Below are positions 1 to 7,830 of a stretch of DNA of 64,000 nt, in pieces. Below the pieces are notes generated by a model, which worked only from the letters and a program-made list of their open reading frames with translations, ran no database searches and was not told the DNA's origin. The position numbers and the translations under genes were made by a program. The stretch is from assembly GCF_019104745.1 (NCBI RefSeq), contig NZ_JAHRWL010000001.1:434001-498000 (forward strand), read 5' to 3'. Source of the stretch: Thalassococcus arenae (GTDB lineage: Bacteria; Pseudomonadota; Alphaproteobacteria; Rhodobacterales; Rhodobacteraceae). The number at the start of each line of letters is the position of its first letter. Within the stretch, counting starts at the first letter, position 1.

Positions 1-1330
1 CAATGGCCATCAGGATCAGCGATACGATCAGCTGGTCTTCGGCAAGGCTCGACAGCAGCGAGGCAAAACGCAGCCCCACGCCGGTCAGGTTCAGCACTCC
101 GATGACGATCCCGACGGCGCCAACGATGACCACGAGCTGCGCCGAGATCAGACCGGCTGAGCGGATGAATTTCACCCAGGCGGCCCCGTTGAACAGCAGG
201 TCAGGTCGCACGGCAAAGCCCAGCAGCGCGGCCAACGCGACCCCGACAAATCCGGCATAGGCGGGCGAGGAGCCGCCGACCATGGTCACGACGATCCCCG
301 CGAGCGCGAGGACAAAGATGCCCATCTGCAAAAGCTCGCGCCAGTTGAACGAGATGTCGGGCCGCGGTTCCTCGGCCAAATCCATGTTGCGGGCAGCGCT
401 GGAGATGGCAACGAAGAGACCGCCGTAGTACAGCAATGCGGGCACGGCGGCAGCGGCGCAGATCGTCAGATACGGCACGCTGGTGACATCGGCCATGATG
501 AAGGCCACGGCACCCATGATCGGCGGCGTGATCTGACCGCCGCTCGAGGCCGCGGATTCCACCGCCGCCGCGAACCGGGGCGAGAACCCGCGTTTCTTGA
601 TCAGCGGAATGGTGATGACCCCGGTGCCCACGACGTTGGCCACAGCAGAGCCCGAAATCGTGCCGAACAGGCCGCTGGCCACGGTGGCCGCAGCGGCGGG
701 GCCGGACCGCATCCGCCCGGTGGCGGCCAAAGCAAGCCGCACGAGCACGAGGTCGATGGCCAGAAGTTCAAGCAGCGCGCCGAAGACGATGAAGATCAGG
801 ATGGTCGAGACGACCGTCGCCATCGGACGCCCGAAGACACCGTCGAAGGAATACCACAGCACGGTCATCAACTCTTCGGTCGAGATCCCGGCATGCCTCA
901 GGAAGCCGGGTGCCAGATGGCCGAAAGCGCCGTAGGCCAGCAGCAGACCGGCGACCACCGCCATCACCAGACCGACCGAGCGACGGGTCAGTTCGATTAC
1001 CGCGACAAGCCCGAGAAACCCCATCCAGATGTCGGTTGACGTCAGAAAATAGAGCCCGGTCTCGATCTCTTCGGCGGCGCGGAAATACTGATAGACGCTC
1101 AGTGACAAGGCAATGGCAACCGCCGCCAGAAGCCCGCGGTCCAGGACCGTGTCTGAGCGGCCAATGGCAGACAGGATGATCAGCAGACCGCCCATGAGCA
1201 ACATGCCGACCCGCAAGTAGGAATCGGAGAACACTCCGAAGACCGACACGTAGAACACAACCCCGAGGACCACGAGCGACAACCCGGTCACGGCATGATC
1301 CAGATAGGCGTTCGTCCTGACTTCCGACAC
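1..1330 (-). CDS. TRAP transporter fused permease (DctQM type), C-terminus cut by window
   Basis: This is an inner-membrane permease of a TRAP (tripartite ATP-independent periplasmic) transporter that moves an unidentified organic acid using an ion gradient. The reading frame starts at a GTG preceded by GGAGGAT five bases away and stays open to the window edge, so about 443 residues are seen and the C-terminus is missing. The first ~120 residues hold four hydrophobic helices (DctQ-like). They are followed by a DctM-like domain with the typical glycine-rich stretches GLFGTISGSAVANVVGTG and SGGQITPPIMGAVAF, so this is the fused 4TM/12TM form. It diverges from an IclR regulator, which probably controls it. 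The substrate cannot be read from the sequence. Confidence 0.85.
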   Translation of the reverse strand, partial: MSEVRTNAYLDHAVTGLSLVVLGVVFYVSVFGVFSDSYLRVGMLLMGGLLIILSAIGRSDTVLDRGLLAAVAIALSLSVYQYFRAAEEIETGLYFLTSTDIWMGFLGLVAVIELTRRSVGLVMAVVAGLLLAYGAFGHLAPGFLRHAGISTEELMTVLWYSFDGVFGRPMATVVSTILIFIVFGALLELLAIDLVLVRLALAATGRMRSGPAAAATVASGLFGTISGSAVANVVGTGVITIPLIKKRGFSPRFAAAVESAASSGGQITPPIMGAVAFIMADVTSVPYLTICAAAAVPALLYYGGLFVAISSAARNMDLAEEPRPDISFNWRELLQMGIFVLALAGIVVTMVGGSSPAYAGFVGVALAALLGFAVRPDLLFNGAAWVKFIRSAGLISAQLVVIVGAVGIVIGVLNLTGVGLRFASLLSSLAEDQLIVSLILMAI

Positions 1331-1458
1331 GGTATCCTCCCAGATGCGATGCCCGTCGGTCGGTTCTTGCTTCGCGATTCTTTGCGTGGCGGGCTTGCAG
1401 AAGAACCTACTGCACTGCTGATTTTCTGGCGAAGTTGCGTTACACTAGGTGAAACGGA

Positions 1459-2244
1459 GTGCCGGTGAAACTGAACAGATCCATCGAACGCGGGTTAGCT
1501 GTACTAGAGGTCATCCATACCTCCGGTGCCAGTTCGCTCGCGTTTCTCGCAAAGCAAACGGGGCTGTCCAAACCGACGCTTTTGCGGATCTGTGCTACAT
1601 TGGAACATCGTCGCTGGCTGACCCGCAGAAGCAGTGACGGATGTTTTCAGCTCGGCTCCGCATTCCCGCAGGCCGGGGGCATGCCGGACCTGGTCGACAG
1701 GCTTGTTTCCGTCAGCAAGACAGAAATCGTCCGGCTTTCCGAAGAAACCGGACTGGGCGTCGATCTTGCCGCCGCGATCGGCGGGGGCCGGACCGAGATC
1801 GTCGATACCACCCGAACGTTCAGGAAGCATGGGGTCTACCCGGATTCGGTCGGGTTTCGGCCCTCGCCGATCCTTTCGGCGCTTGGGGCCGCGTATCTCT
1901 CGGGCCTCACGGACGCCGGACGGGCAGAGGCATTGAAAGAACTGGTGAGACGACTGCCGCGGGAAGAAGCCGCGGCGTTGCCGCAACTGCCGAAGATTCT
2001 GGAATCAATTCACCAGAACGGCTATGCCGCCCGTGCCTGCGGCCACTGGGGCCGGGCGGTGGATTACGGCGAGCTTCCGGCTGCGATTGCGGTTCCGATC
2101 CTGTCTGGCGCGGAGGCGGTTGGCGCAGTCAACCTGGTCTGGAACGCGGGCGATCAAACGGTCGAGGCCGTCGCGAACATCCACCTCGCACGGCTTCAGG
2201 CGACCGCGAATACCATCGGGCAGAACTACGTCGACCTTGGCTGA
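1459..2244 (+). CDS. IclR-family transcriptional regulator
   Basis: This is a 261-residue DNA-binding regulator. Residues ~5-60 form the IclR winged helix (RSIERGLAVLEVI, then LAKQTGLSKPTLLRICATLE). The rest matches the effector-binding domain, including the usual late motif VPILSGAEAVGAVNLVW. The first in-frame start is GTG; the short upstream spacing and the natural IclR N-terminus KLNRSIERGL support it. It diverges from the TRAP permease across 128 bases, so local control of that transporter is the simplest inference. It is convergent with the fahA/maiA pair, which makes control of those genes less likely but not excluded. The ligand is unknown. Confidence 0.88.
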   Translation: MPVKLNRSIERGLAVLEVIHTSGASSLAFLAKQTGLSKPTLLRICATLEHRRWLTRRSSDGCFQLGSAFPQAGGMPDLVDRLVSVSKTEIVRLSEETGLGVDLAAAIGGGRTEIVDTTRTFRKHGVYPDSVGFRPSPILSALGAAYLSGLTDAGRAEALKELVRRLPREEAAALPQLPKILESIHQNGYAARACGHWGRAVDYGELPAAIAVPILSGAEAVGAVNLVWNAGDQTVEAVANIHLARLQATANTIGQNYVDLG

Positions 2245-2347
2245 CCGCACGGTCCGTCAAGCTGCAGAGCGGCGATGTCTGCCGCAAAGCCGGTGATTGC
2301 CGACCCCGCAATGCCTGCCGTGGACGCCTGCGAGGCGACGCCGGTCG

Positions 2348-3592
2348 CTACGGCCGATCACGCTGCGCGGGCAAAACGGTCCCGACGCAAGGACCGAACC
2401 CGATGCGGTAGCCGTCGCCCTGCGCGTGGCCGTGCAAAGCCAGGGTGTCGCCGTCCTCGATGAAGGTGCGGGCTGCACCGCCCTTCAGCGCGATCGGGTC
2501 CTTGCCGCCCCATGTCATCTCCAGGAGCGAGCCGAACATGCCCTTTTCTGGGCCCGAGATCGTGCCGGAACCCAGCAGGTCGCCGGTCCGCATCGCGCAG
2601 CCCGACGAGGCGTGATGCGCAAGCTGCTGCGCGGCCGAATAGTACAGGGTGTTGTAATTGGTGCGGCAGATTTCGGTGTGGTCCGAGCCGGGCGCCGCCA
2701 TGGTGACCGACAGGTCGATGTCATAGAGCATCGGCCCGGTATCCTTGATATGCGGCAGCAGCTCCTTTTCCCGGAGCGGCGTGTCACAGCGGAACGGCTC
2801 GAGCGCGGCCTTGGTGACCACCCAGGGGCTGATCGTCGTGGCGAAGGCCTTGGCCTGGAACGGTCCCAGCGGCTGATACTCCCAGGCCTGGATGTCGCGA
2901 GCCGACCAATCGTTAAGCAACACGTAGCCGAAAATCATGTCGTCGGCCTCGTCGACGCTGACGCGCTTGCCCATCTCCGATGGTGTACCCACGACCGCGC
3001 CCATCTCCAGCTCGATATCGAGCCGCCTGCTGGGGCCGAAGCCGGGCACCTCGTCCTGTGGGCCCTTGATCTGCCCCATGGGGCGGTGGAACTCCGTGCC
3101 GGACACAACCACGGTCGAGGCGCGTCCGTTATAGCCGATCGGGATGTGCAGCCAGTTGGGCGGCAGGGCATTGGCAGGGTCGCGGAACAGCGAGCCCACA
3201 TTGAAGGCGTGCTGGCGGCCTGCGTAAAAATCGGTGTATTCCGTCACCGTGAACGGCAGGTGCATCGTGACGGCGTCCATGTCATGCAGCATGCCCCGCA
3301 TCGCGGCGGTTTCGCGCCCCTCACGCAGCAGGTCGGTCAGCGTCTGCCGAACCTCCTGCCACGCCGCCTTGCCCTTGCTCATGAAAGTATTGAGCGCAGG
3401 GGCATCGAAGCCGTAATCGGGCAGCAAACCGGCGGATTGCAGGGCGGCGAGGTCGAGCACGCTGTTGCCGATGGCCACAGCACAACGCGGGGCGTCGCCC
3501 TTGGAGAAGACGCCGAACGGCAGATTGTTCAGCGGAAAGGGGCTTTCGGGGTCGTTCGCGGTCTCGACCCAGGATCGGACAAGCTCAGTCAT
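2348..3592 (-). CDS. fahA: Fumarylacetoacetase
   Basis: This enzyme hydrolyses 4-fumarylacetoacetate to fumarate and acetoacetate, the last step of tyrosine/homogentisate breakdown in the cytoplasm. The 414-residue length is normal. Recognisable FAH elements are YTDFYAGRQHAFNVG (metal aspartate and the catalytic-site histidine), LDIELEMG (two metal-binding glutamates) and LLNDWSARDIQAWEYQPLG (metal aspartate and active-site arginine/glutamine). It starts 14 bases after the stop of maiA and is clearly in the same transcript. The usual partner hmgA is only a fragment upstream of maiA, so homogentisate may not be produced or cleaved from this locus. Confidence 0.95.
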   Translation of the reverse strand: MTELVRSWVETANDPESPFPLNNLPFGVFSKGDAPRCAVAIGNSVLDLAALQSAGLLPDYGFDAPALNTFMSKGKAAWQEVRQTLTDLLREGRETAAMRGMLHDMDAVTMHLPFTVTEYTDFYAGRQHAFNVGSLFRDPANALPPNWLHIPIGYNGRASTVVVSGTEFHRPMGQIKGPQDEVPGFGPSRRLDIELEMGAVVGTPSEMGKRVSVDEADDMIFGYVLLNDWSARDIQAWEYQPLGPFQAKAFATTISPWVVTKAALEPFRCDTPLREKELLPHIKDTGPMLYDIDLSVTMAAPGSDHTEICRTNYNTLYYSAAQQLAHHASSGCAMRTGDLLGSGTISGPEKGMFGSLLEMTWGGKDPIALKGGAARTFIEDGDTLALHGHAQGDGYRIGFGPCVGTVLPAQRDRP

Positions 3593-3606
3593 CGGGATAT
3601 CTTTCG

Positions 3607-4236
3607 TCAGTTTGCGTGGGGTTGGTTTTCGGGCCGGGCCGCGTCGAAGGCGGCAAGGTCCGGGCTATGCGTTTCGATTTCGGTGAGCCGCGACAAGGCC
3701 GACAGGTCGCATCTCCGGCGACGGGTGTTGTAGAGCTGCGGCACGAGGCAATGGTCGGCCAGCCCCGGCGCGACGCCGAAGCAGAAGGGCGTGTCGGGGT
3801 CGATCGTTTGGTCGAAGCCCGACAGGCCGCGCAGCATCCAGTCATTCATCCAGGCAGTCGCCTCTTGCTGGCCGTGCCCCAATGCCTTGAGCCATGCAAT
3901 CACCTGCAAATCGTTCATCGGATGAATATCGGTGGCGATGGTCAAGGCGGCGGCGCGGACCTTGGCACATGCCACGGCCCCCCCGGGCAAAAGCGCCGGC
4001 TCGGGATGGGTTTCCTCCAGCCAGTCGAGGATGGCCATCGACCGGGTCAGGACCGTGCCATCGTCCGGCACCAGGGTCGGAACGCCCTGCCCCGGGTTCA
4101 GCCTGGCATGCCCCGGCGCCAACGGGTCTTCTTCGACGAGGTTGACCGGAACTGGCTCGTAGGCCAGCCCCTCGAGGTTCAATGCGATCCGCACCCGGCA
4201 GGAGGTGGTCGACCGCCGGCAAGCATAGAGCCTCAT
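3607..4236 (-). CDS. maiA: Maleylacetoacetate isomerase (zeta-class glutathione S-transferase)
   Basis: This enzyme performs the glutathione-dependent cis-trans isomerisation of maleylacetoacetate to fumarylacetoacetate, feeding the enzyme encoded just downstream. The 209 residues fit the zeta GST family. STTSCRVRIAL is the glutathione-site motif near the N-terminus (the family consensus is SSCxWRVRIAL, so the tryptophan is lost). QGVPTLVPDDG and LTRSMAILDWLEE complete the thioredoxin-like domain, and DIHPMNDLQVIAWL is the zeta-class helical-domain motif. Its ATG overlaps the TGA of the hmgA remnant, showing that the ancestral operon order was hmgA-maiA-fahA. Confidence 0.92.
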   Translation of the reverse strand: MRLYACRRSTTSCRVRIALNLEGLAYEPVPVNLVEEDPLAPGHARLNPGQGVPTLVPDDGTVLTRSMAILDWLEETHPEPALLPGGAVACAKVRAAALTIATDIHPMNDLQVIAWLKALGHGQQEATAWMNDWMLRGLSGFDQTIDPDTPFCFGVAPGLADHCLVPQLYNTRRRRCDLSALSRLTEIETHSPDLAAFDAARPENQPHAN

Positions 4237-4337
4237 TTCTTGCCTGGCGTGCCGTCGAACTTCTTCTCGATTTCCTTCCAGCAGTCGATGTAGTCGTCCT
4301 GAAGCGGCGCTTCATCGACCGCGATATCGCCGGGAAC
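4233..4337 (-). pseudogene. hmgA: C-terminal remnant of homogentisate 1,2-dioxygenase
   Basis: About 35 codons are open in the same direction as maiA and end in an ATGA overlap with its start. The peptide APLQDDYIDCWKEIEKKF matches the pattern of the homogentisate dioxygenase C-terminus (human enzyme: LDENYHKCWEPLKSHF). The residues before it do not resemble the enzyme, and an in-frame TAG lies at 4338-4340. The rest of the gene (over 1.2 kb) is absent and replaced by unrelated DNA with an HNH gene. The breakpoint lies roughly at 4305-4340, next to the perfect palindrome AACCTAGGTT (4335-4344). Assignment rests on a short match, but the gene context is strong. Confidence 0.65.
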
Positions 4338-4413
4338 CTAGGTTTTCGGGATGGAGGGGTCGAGAATGCGTTTCACCAAGTGAAATGCTCAAGGCGCGCG
4401 ACCAGGGAGTCCC

Positions 4414-4779
4414 TTGCAGGAAGGCGATTGGAGCGGACTAGGGGAGCGCCAGTTGCCCCTGTGCGTGCCCACAGTGGCCCTAGCCGCCCCGGTGATGGAT
4501 CAGCGCCTAGGCTGGTCCTGCGCGGCCCTGCCAGCCGTTTCCGAGCGCCTGCACCACATCCTGCATCATGTGCCGGAAAGCCGGTGGGACGTGCCCGCCT
4601 GCCTAGCTGTGGGCATCGCTTCGCCCGCGACCACGATCAACGCCGCTCTTGCCGCCGAAGGCTTGTCCGTAGACCTGACCGAAACCGCCTTGCTTGCCGT
4701 GCCGCTCTACACCGTCACCGCGTCGGATCGTGCCCGCACCCTTGAAGTTTGCCGCAGCACCTACGCCGTCGCCGCCTGA
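4414..4779 (+). CDS. Hypothetical protein, doubtful
   Basis: This is a 121-codon open frame beginning with TTG after GGGAG. No family is recognised. The product has no clear signal peptide or catalytic motif. The middle is alanine-rich and mildly hydrophobic (residues ~55-100). In its favour, a good rho-independent terminator on the same strand follows 30 bases after the stop. Against it are the weak start codon, overlapping open frames on the other strand, and its position inside the segment that replaced hmgA. Confidence 0.3.
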   Translation: MQEGDWSGLGERQLPLCVPTVALAAPVMDQRLGWSCAALPAVSERLHHILHHVPESRWDVPACLAVGIASPATTINAALAAEGLSVDLTETALLAVPLYTVTASDRARTLEVCRSTYAVAA

Positions 4780-4809
4780 CGACCCTTCCCTTAAGTGCCA
4801 AGGGCAACT

Positions 4810-4835
4810 GCCGTCCCTACGGGGGCGGCTTTTTT
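4810..4835 (+). terminator. Rho-independent terminator
   Basis: GCCGTCCC and GGGGCGGC form an eight-pair stem (one G-U) around a four-base loop, followed by six T. It ends any transcript entering from the hypothetical frame and insulates the HNH gene that starts 62 bases later. Confidence 0.75.
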
Positions 4836-4896
4836 CTTGCGGCACGACACTTCGCAATCGTCTAGCTTCAAGGTTGGAAGAAGGCAGGAGAAGAAT

Positions 4897-5619
4897 ATGC
4901 GGCTAACAGACCCGCGCAACGGCAAGCAGTTAACTATCGACATGGATTTGGCCCAACGATGGGCGAAAGAGTTTTCGGACCATTCACAACAGGAATGCGA
5001 CCACGAACGCCAAGAACTGCGGCATGGCACGAATAAGGGCGGGCACCCCGTCACACGAATGCAATGCTTGGATTGCGGGCTTCGTGTGGGCAACGCCTTG
5101 AAAGCGCCGCCGAACGCCGACGAACTGCCCGGCTTCGATGATGCTATGCACGACGCCTACTTGGCTACTCGGAAAGCGGCTAAGGAAAAGATTGACCTGA
5201 AATACGTCGAAATTCAGTTGCGGCGATGGAAGGCCAAGGAAAAGGGCGACAGCTACTACAGCCAAGCCCACAACGCCTATCTTGCGTCGCCGGAATGGCG
5301 CGACCGACGCCAACGCGTGATGGAACGCGCGAACGGGCTTTGCGAAGGTTGCAGGCTGGCCCCCGCGAAGGAAGTGCATCACCTAAGCTACGAGCATTGG
5401 GGCCATGAATTCCTGTTTGAACTTGTCGCCCTGTGTGATGACTGTCACGACCGCATTCATGCCAAGGGCGACCACGAAGCCTTGGTGGCCGGTTGCAGCG
5501 GTTGCCTTCACGCTAGCCGGGGCCATTACTGCCGCCTCTACGACGTGCCCATGGTCACGGCGCTAGAAGCTGACGAACTCTGCACGTTGGACCGCGACGG
5601 TTTTGAGCCTGCGAACTGA
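4897..5619 (+). CDS. HNH endonuclease-type protein
   Basis: This is a 240-residue protein with a C-terminal HNH nuclease domain. CEGC (149-152), HH (161-162), CDDC followed by H184 and H188 give the zinc-ribbon/HNH arrangement with the expected EVHHLSYEHWGHE core. A second CxxC (57-60) with C34 in the N-terminal half could bind another zinc. A longer frame exists, but the ATG at 4897 has AGGAG six bases upstream and is preferred. HNH proteins of this kind occur in phages and mobile segments. The gene sits alone between the broken hmgA and tRNA-Glu, which suggests it arrived with the event that truncated hmgA. The target is unknown. Confidence 0.8.
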   Translation: MRLTDPRNGKQLTIDMDLAQRWAKEFSDHSQQECDHERQELRHGTNKGGHPVTRMQCLDCGLRVGNALKAPPNADELPGFDDAMHDAYLATRKAAKEKIDLKYVEIQLRRWKAKEKGDSYYSQAHNAYLASPEWRDRRQRVMERANGLCEGCRLAPAKEVHHLSYEHWGHEFLFELVALCDDCHDRIHAKGDHEALVAGCSGCLHASRGHYCRLYDVPMVTALEADELCTLDRDGFEPAN

Positions 5620-5779
5620 CCCGCAGTCCGTAGCCGGGTGCGACATGCGGTCACGTCTTCGTGAGCGGTTGCAGGTGCTTTCCGGGCCGTTCGGAGCCGC
5701 CTGACAATCAAGGCAATGCTTAGGCAGAGAAAGTGGCGCTGAATTTTCAACAGCAAAAACAGTCACTTATAGGGATAAG

Positions 5780-5854
5780 TGGCAGCCCGTAGGGGAATCG
5801 AACCCCTCTTTCCAGGTTGAAAACCTGGCGTCCTAACCGATAGACGAACGGGCC
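5780..5854 (-). tRNA. tRNA-Glu (anticodon TTC)
   Basis: A 75-base cloverleaf reads leftwards, with encoded CCA. The acceptor stem is GGCCCGT/ACGGGCT with a first G-U pair. The anticodon loop is TTTTCAA in stem CAGG/CCTG, giving anticodon TTC, and the T-arm is GGGGTTCGATTCCCC. Its 3' end faces the HNH segment, the orientation expected if that tRNA end served as an integration site, although no second copy of the tRNA end was found near 4.3 kb. Confidence 0.96.
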
Positions 5855-5873
5855 TTACCGTGACGTGAGGCGC

Positions 5874-5902
5874 TTTCTAGGCAAAGCGCGGCGGGCTTGC
5901 AA
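5874..5902 (-). promoter_or_regulatory. Likely promoter of tRNA-Glu
   Basis: On the minus strand TTGCAA (-35) and TAGAAA (-10) are separated by exactly 17 bases. The predicted transcription start lies about ten bases ahead of the tRNA 5' end. The pattern resembles the promoters seen here before tRNA-Cys and tRNA-Phe. Confidence 0.6.
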
Positions 5903-5989
5903 GCGGAAATTTCGCGTTCAGGCGGCGGCGGCCGCGGATTTCAGCGCCCACGGAACGCTCGACAAAAGTCCAGCCTTTTCATAGCCTTG

Positions 5990-7741
5990 TCAGGCCTCAC
6001 CGCCCGCAGGCGCGGCGTCGTCCAGCAGCAGTTGCACCGTCTGTCGGCCGTTCCAGCTGTTGATGTCCAGTCGGCCCGCGACGTGGAATCGCCGCCCGCC
6101 GTGATCGCGCAGTGCGGCGCCCAGCGGCCCGTCGAAGGCGCCGAAGGCGATGGCGTCCAGCCGCCCGCCCAACCCGTCGGTCAAGCCCAGCTTGAGATGC
6201 CCGGTGCCGACCTCGCGGGCCTGGGCGATGCGCAGGTCCGGCAGGGCGAAACGCGGCCCCGGCGCGCCGGCGCCATAGGGTCCGGCCTCGTCCAGGCGGC
6301 GCACCAGCTCGACGCTGGCCGCGCCCGGCATCAGCACCCCGTCCAGGCGCAGATCGCGCGCCCCGCCCTGGCCCGCGCCCTGTCGCGCCAGCAACTCGGC
6401 CAGCTGCGCCATCGCCGGCTCCAGCCGGTCGCGCGCCACGGTCAGACCCGCGGCCATCCGGTGCCCGCCGCCCTTGAGCAACAGCCCCTCGGCCGCCAGC
6501 CGCTGCACCGACGCACCCAGGTCGACCCCCGCCACCGACCGGCCCGATCCCTTGCCTTCGTCGCCGTCCAGCCCGATCACCACCGCGGGGCGGTTGGTCA
6601 ACTCCTTCAGCCGCGACGCCACGATCCCCACCACGCCGGGATGCCAGCCCTCGCCCGCCGCCCAGACCAGCGGCGCGTCCAGCCCGCGGTCCTCGGCCTG
6701 GGCCAGCGCGGCCATCCGCACCGCCTCCTCGACCTCACGGCGTTCCCGGTTCAGATCGTCCAGCCGCTCGGCCAGCGATGCCGCCTCGGCCGGATCGGCA
6801 CAAGACAGCAGCCGCGCGCCCAGATCGGCGCGGCCCACCCGGCCGCCGGCATTGATCCGCGGACCCAGCACGTAGCCCAGGTGATAGGCCTCGGGCGCGC
6901 GGTCCAGCCTCGCCACGTCCGACAGGGCCACAAGCCCCGGCCGCCCGCGGCCCGCCATCACCTTCAACCCCTGCCGCACCAGCGCCCGGTTGACACCCTT
7001 CAGCGGCGCCACGTCGGCCACCGTGGCCAGCGCCACCAGGTCCAGCATCGCCATCAGGTCGGGCCCTTGCCGGCCGGCCTCGCGCATCTGCCGCCCGGCC
7101 TCGACCAGCACCAGGAACACCACGGCCGCGGCGCACAGATGCGCCAGCGCGCCGTCCTCGTCCTGCCGGTTGGGGTTCACCACCGCCAGGCAATCGGGCA
7201 GCGTCTCGCCGCCCAGATGGTGGTCCAGCACCAGCACATCCGCGCCCCGCGCCGCCGCGATGGGCCCGTGCGACAGCGTCCCGCAATCGACGCAGACGAT
7301 CAGGTCGTGATCCGCCGCCAGCGCCGCCATGGCCTCGTCGTTGGGCCCATAGCCCTCGTCGATCCGGTCCGGCACATACAGCGTCGCGTCGCGCCCCTGC
7401 ACGCGCAGCCAGTCCAGCAGCAACGCCGCCGACGCGCCGCCATCGACATCGTAATCCGCGAACACCGCCACCCGCTGACGCCCCGCCACCGCCGCGATCA
7501 GGCGCGCCGCCGCCACCTCGCAATCGCGCATCGACCGCGGATCGGGCAGCAGGTCGCGCAGTTTCGGATCGAGATAGCCCGCCACCTCGCCCGGGCCGAC
7601 GCCCAGCCGCGCCAGCACCGCGCACAACGCCGGGTCCAGCCCGCTCGACTGCGCCAGCGCCTCGGCCTGGCGCAACGCATCCGGCATCGGGCCGACCCAT
7701 CGCCGCCCGGTCAACGAATGCTCAACGCCGAGATAGCTCAC
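5990..7741 (-). CDS. recJ: Single-stranded-DNA-specific 5'-3' exonuclease RecJ
   Basis: This cytoplasmic exonuclease is used in recombination (RecF pathway), mismatch and base-excision repair. The protein is 583 residues from the GTG at 7741, preceded by AGGGGAT; the N-terminus SYLGVEHSLTGRRW is typical of the alphaproteobacterial enzyme. DHH-family motifs are present: DYDVDG (96-101), VDCGT, LDHH, VVNPNRQDE, GPRINAGGRVG, and late KGGGHRMAAG for the DHHA1 domain. An OB-type domain follows. It is the last gene of a leftward hom-glpX-recJ series. A REP-like intergenic element lies between it and glpX. A much longer upstream extension of the frame runs into glpX and is not real. Confidence 0.95.
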   Translation of the reverse strand: MSYLGVEHSLTGRRWVGPMPDALRQAEALAQSSGLDPALCAVLARLGVGPGEVAGYLDPKLRDLLPDPRSMRDCEVAAARLIAAVAGRQRVAVFADYDVDGGASAALLLDWLRVQGRDATLYVPDRIDEGYGPNDEAMAALAADHDLIVCVDCGTLSHGPIAAARGADVLVLDHHLGGETLPDCLAVVNPNRQDEDGALAHLCAAAVVFLVLVEAGRQMREAGRQGPDLMAMLDLVALATVADVAPLKGVNRALVRQGLKVMAGRGRPGLVALSDVARLDRAPEAYHLGYVLGPRINAGGRVGRADLGARLLSCADPAEAASLAERLDDLNRERREVEEAVRMAALAQAEDRGLDAPLVWAAGEGWHPGVVGIVASRLKELTNRPAVVIGLDGDEGKGSGRSVAGVDLGASVQRLAAEGLLLKGGGHRMAAGLTVARDRLEPAMAQLAELLARQGAGQGGARDLRLDGVLMPGAASVELVRRLDEAGPYGAGAPGPRFALPDLRIAQAREVGTGHLKLGLTDGLGGRLDAIAFGAFDGPLGAALRDHGGRRFHVAGRLDINSWNGRQTVQLLLDDAAPAGGEA

Positions 7742-7742
7742 C

Positions 7743-7830
7743 CGATCCCCTGCTTCATCTGGCCGAAAATATCCCGGGGGAGTCCCGGACACCGTCCGGG
7801 ACGGGGGCAGCGCCCCCCGACCCCCACCCG
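7743..7830. repeat. REP-like intergenic repeat, copy 1
   Basis: A short block CTTCATCTGGCCG...AAATATCC, a run of CGGGGG, an inverted repeat TCCCGGACACCGTCCGGGA and then GGGGGCAGCGCCCCCC fill the recJ-glpX gap. The same order of pieces, reverse-oriented and with different hairpin sequences, fills 24129-24243. Elements of this design are scattered between genes in Rhodobacteraceae. They probably form RNA hairpins that could protect or terminate the upstream transcript. Confidence 0.6.

Noticed and set aside
2245-2347. A short gene between the IclR regulator and fahA
   Set aside because: The gap is 103 bases between convergent genes; the small frames that cover it run into fahA in antisense.
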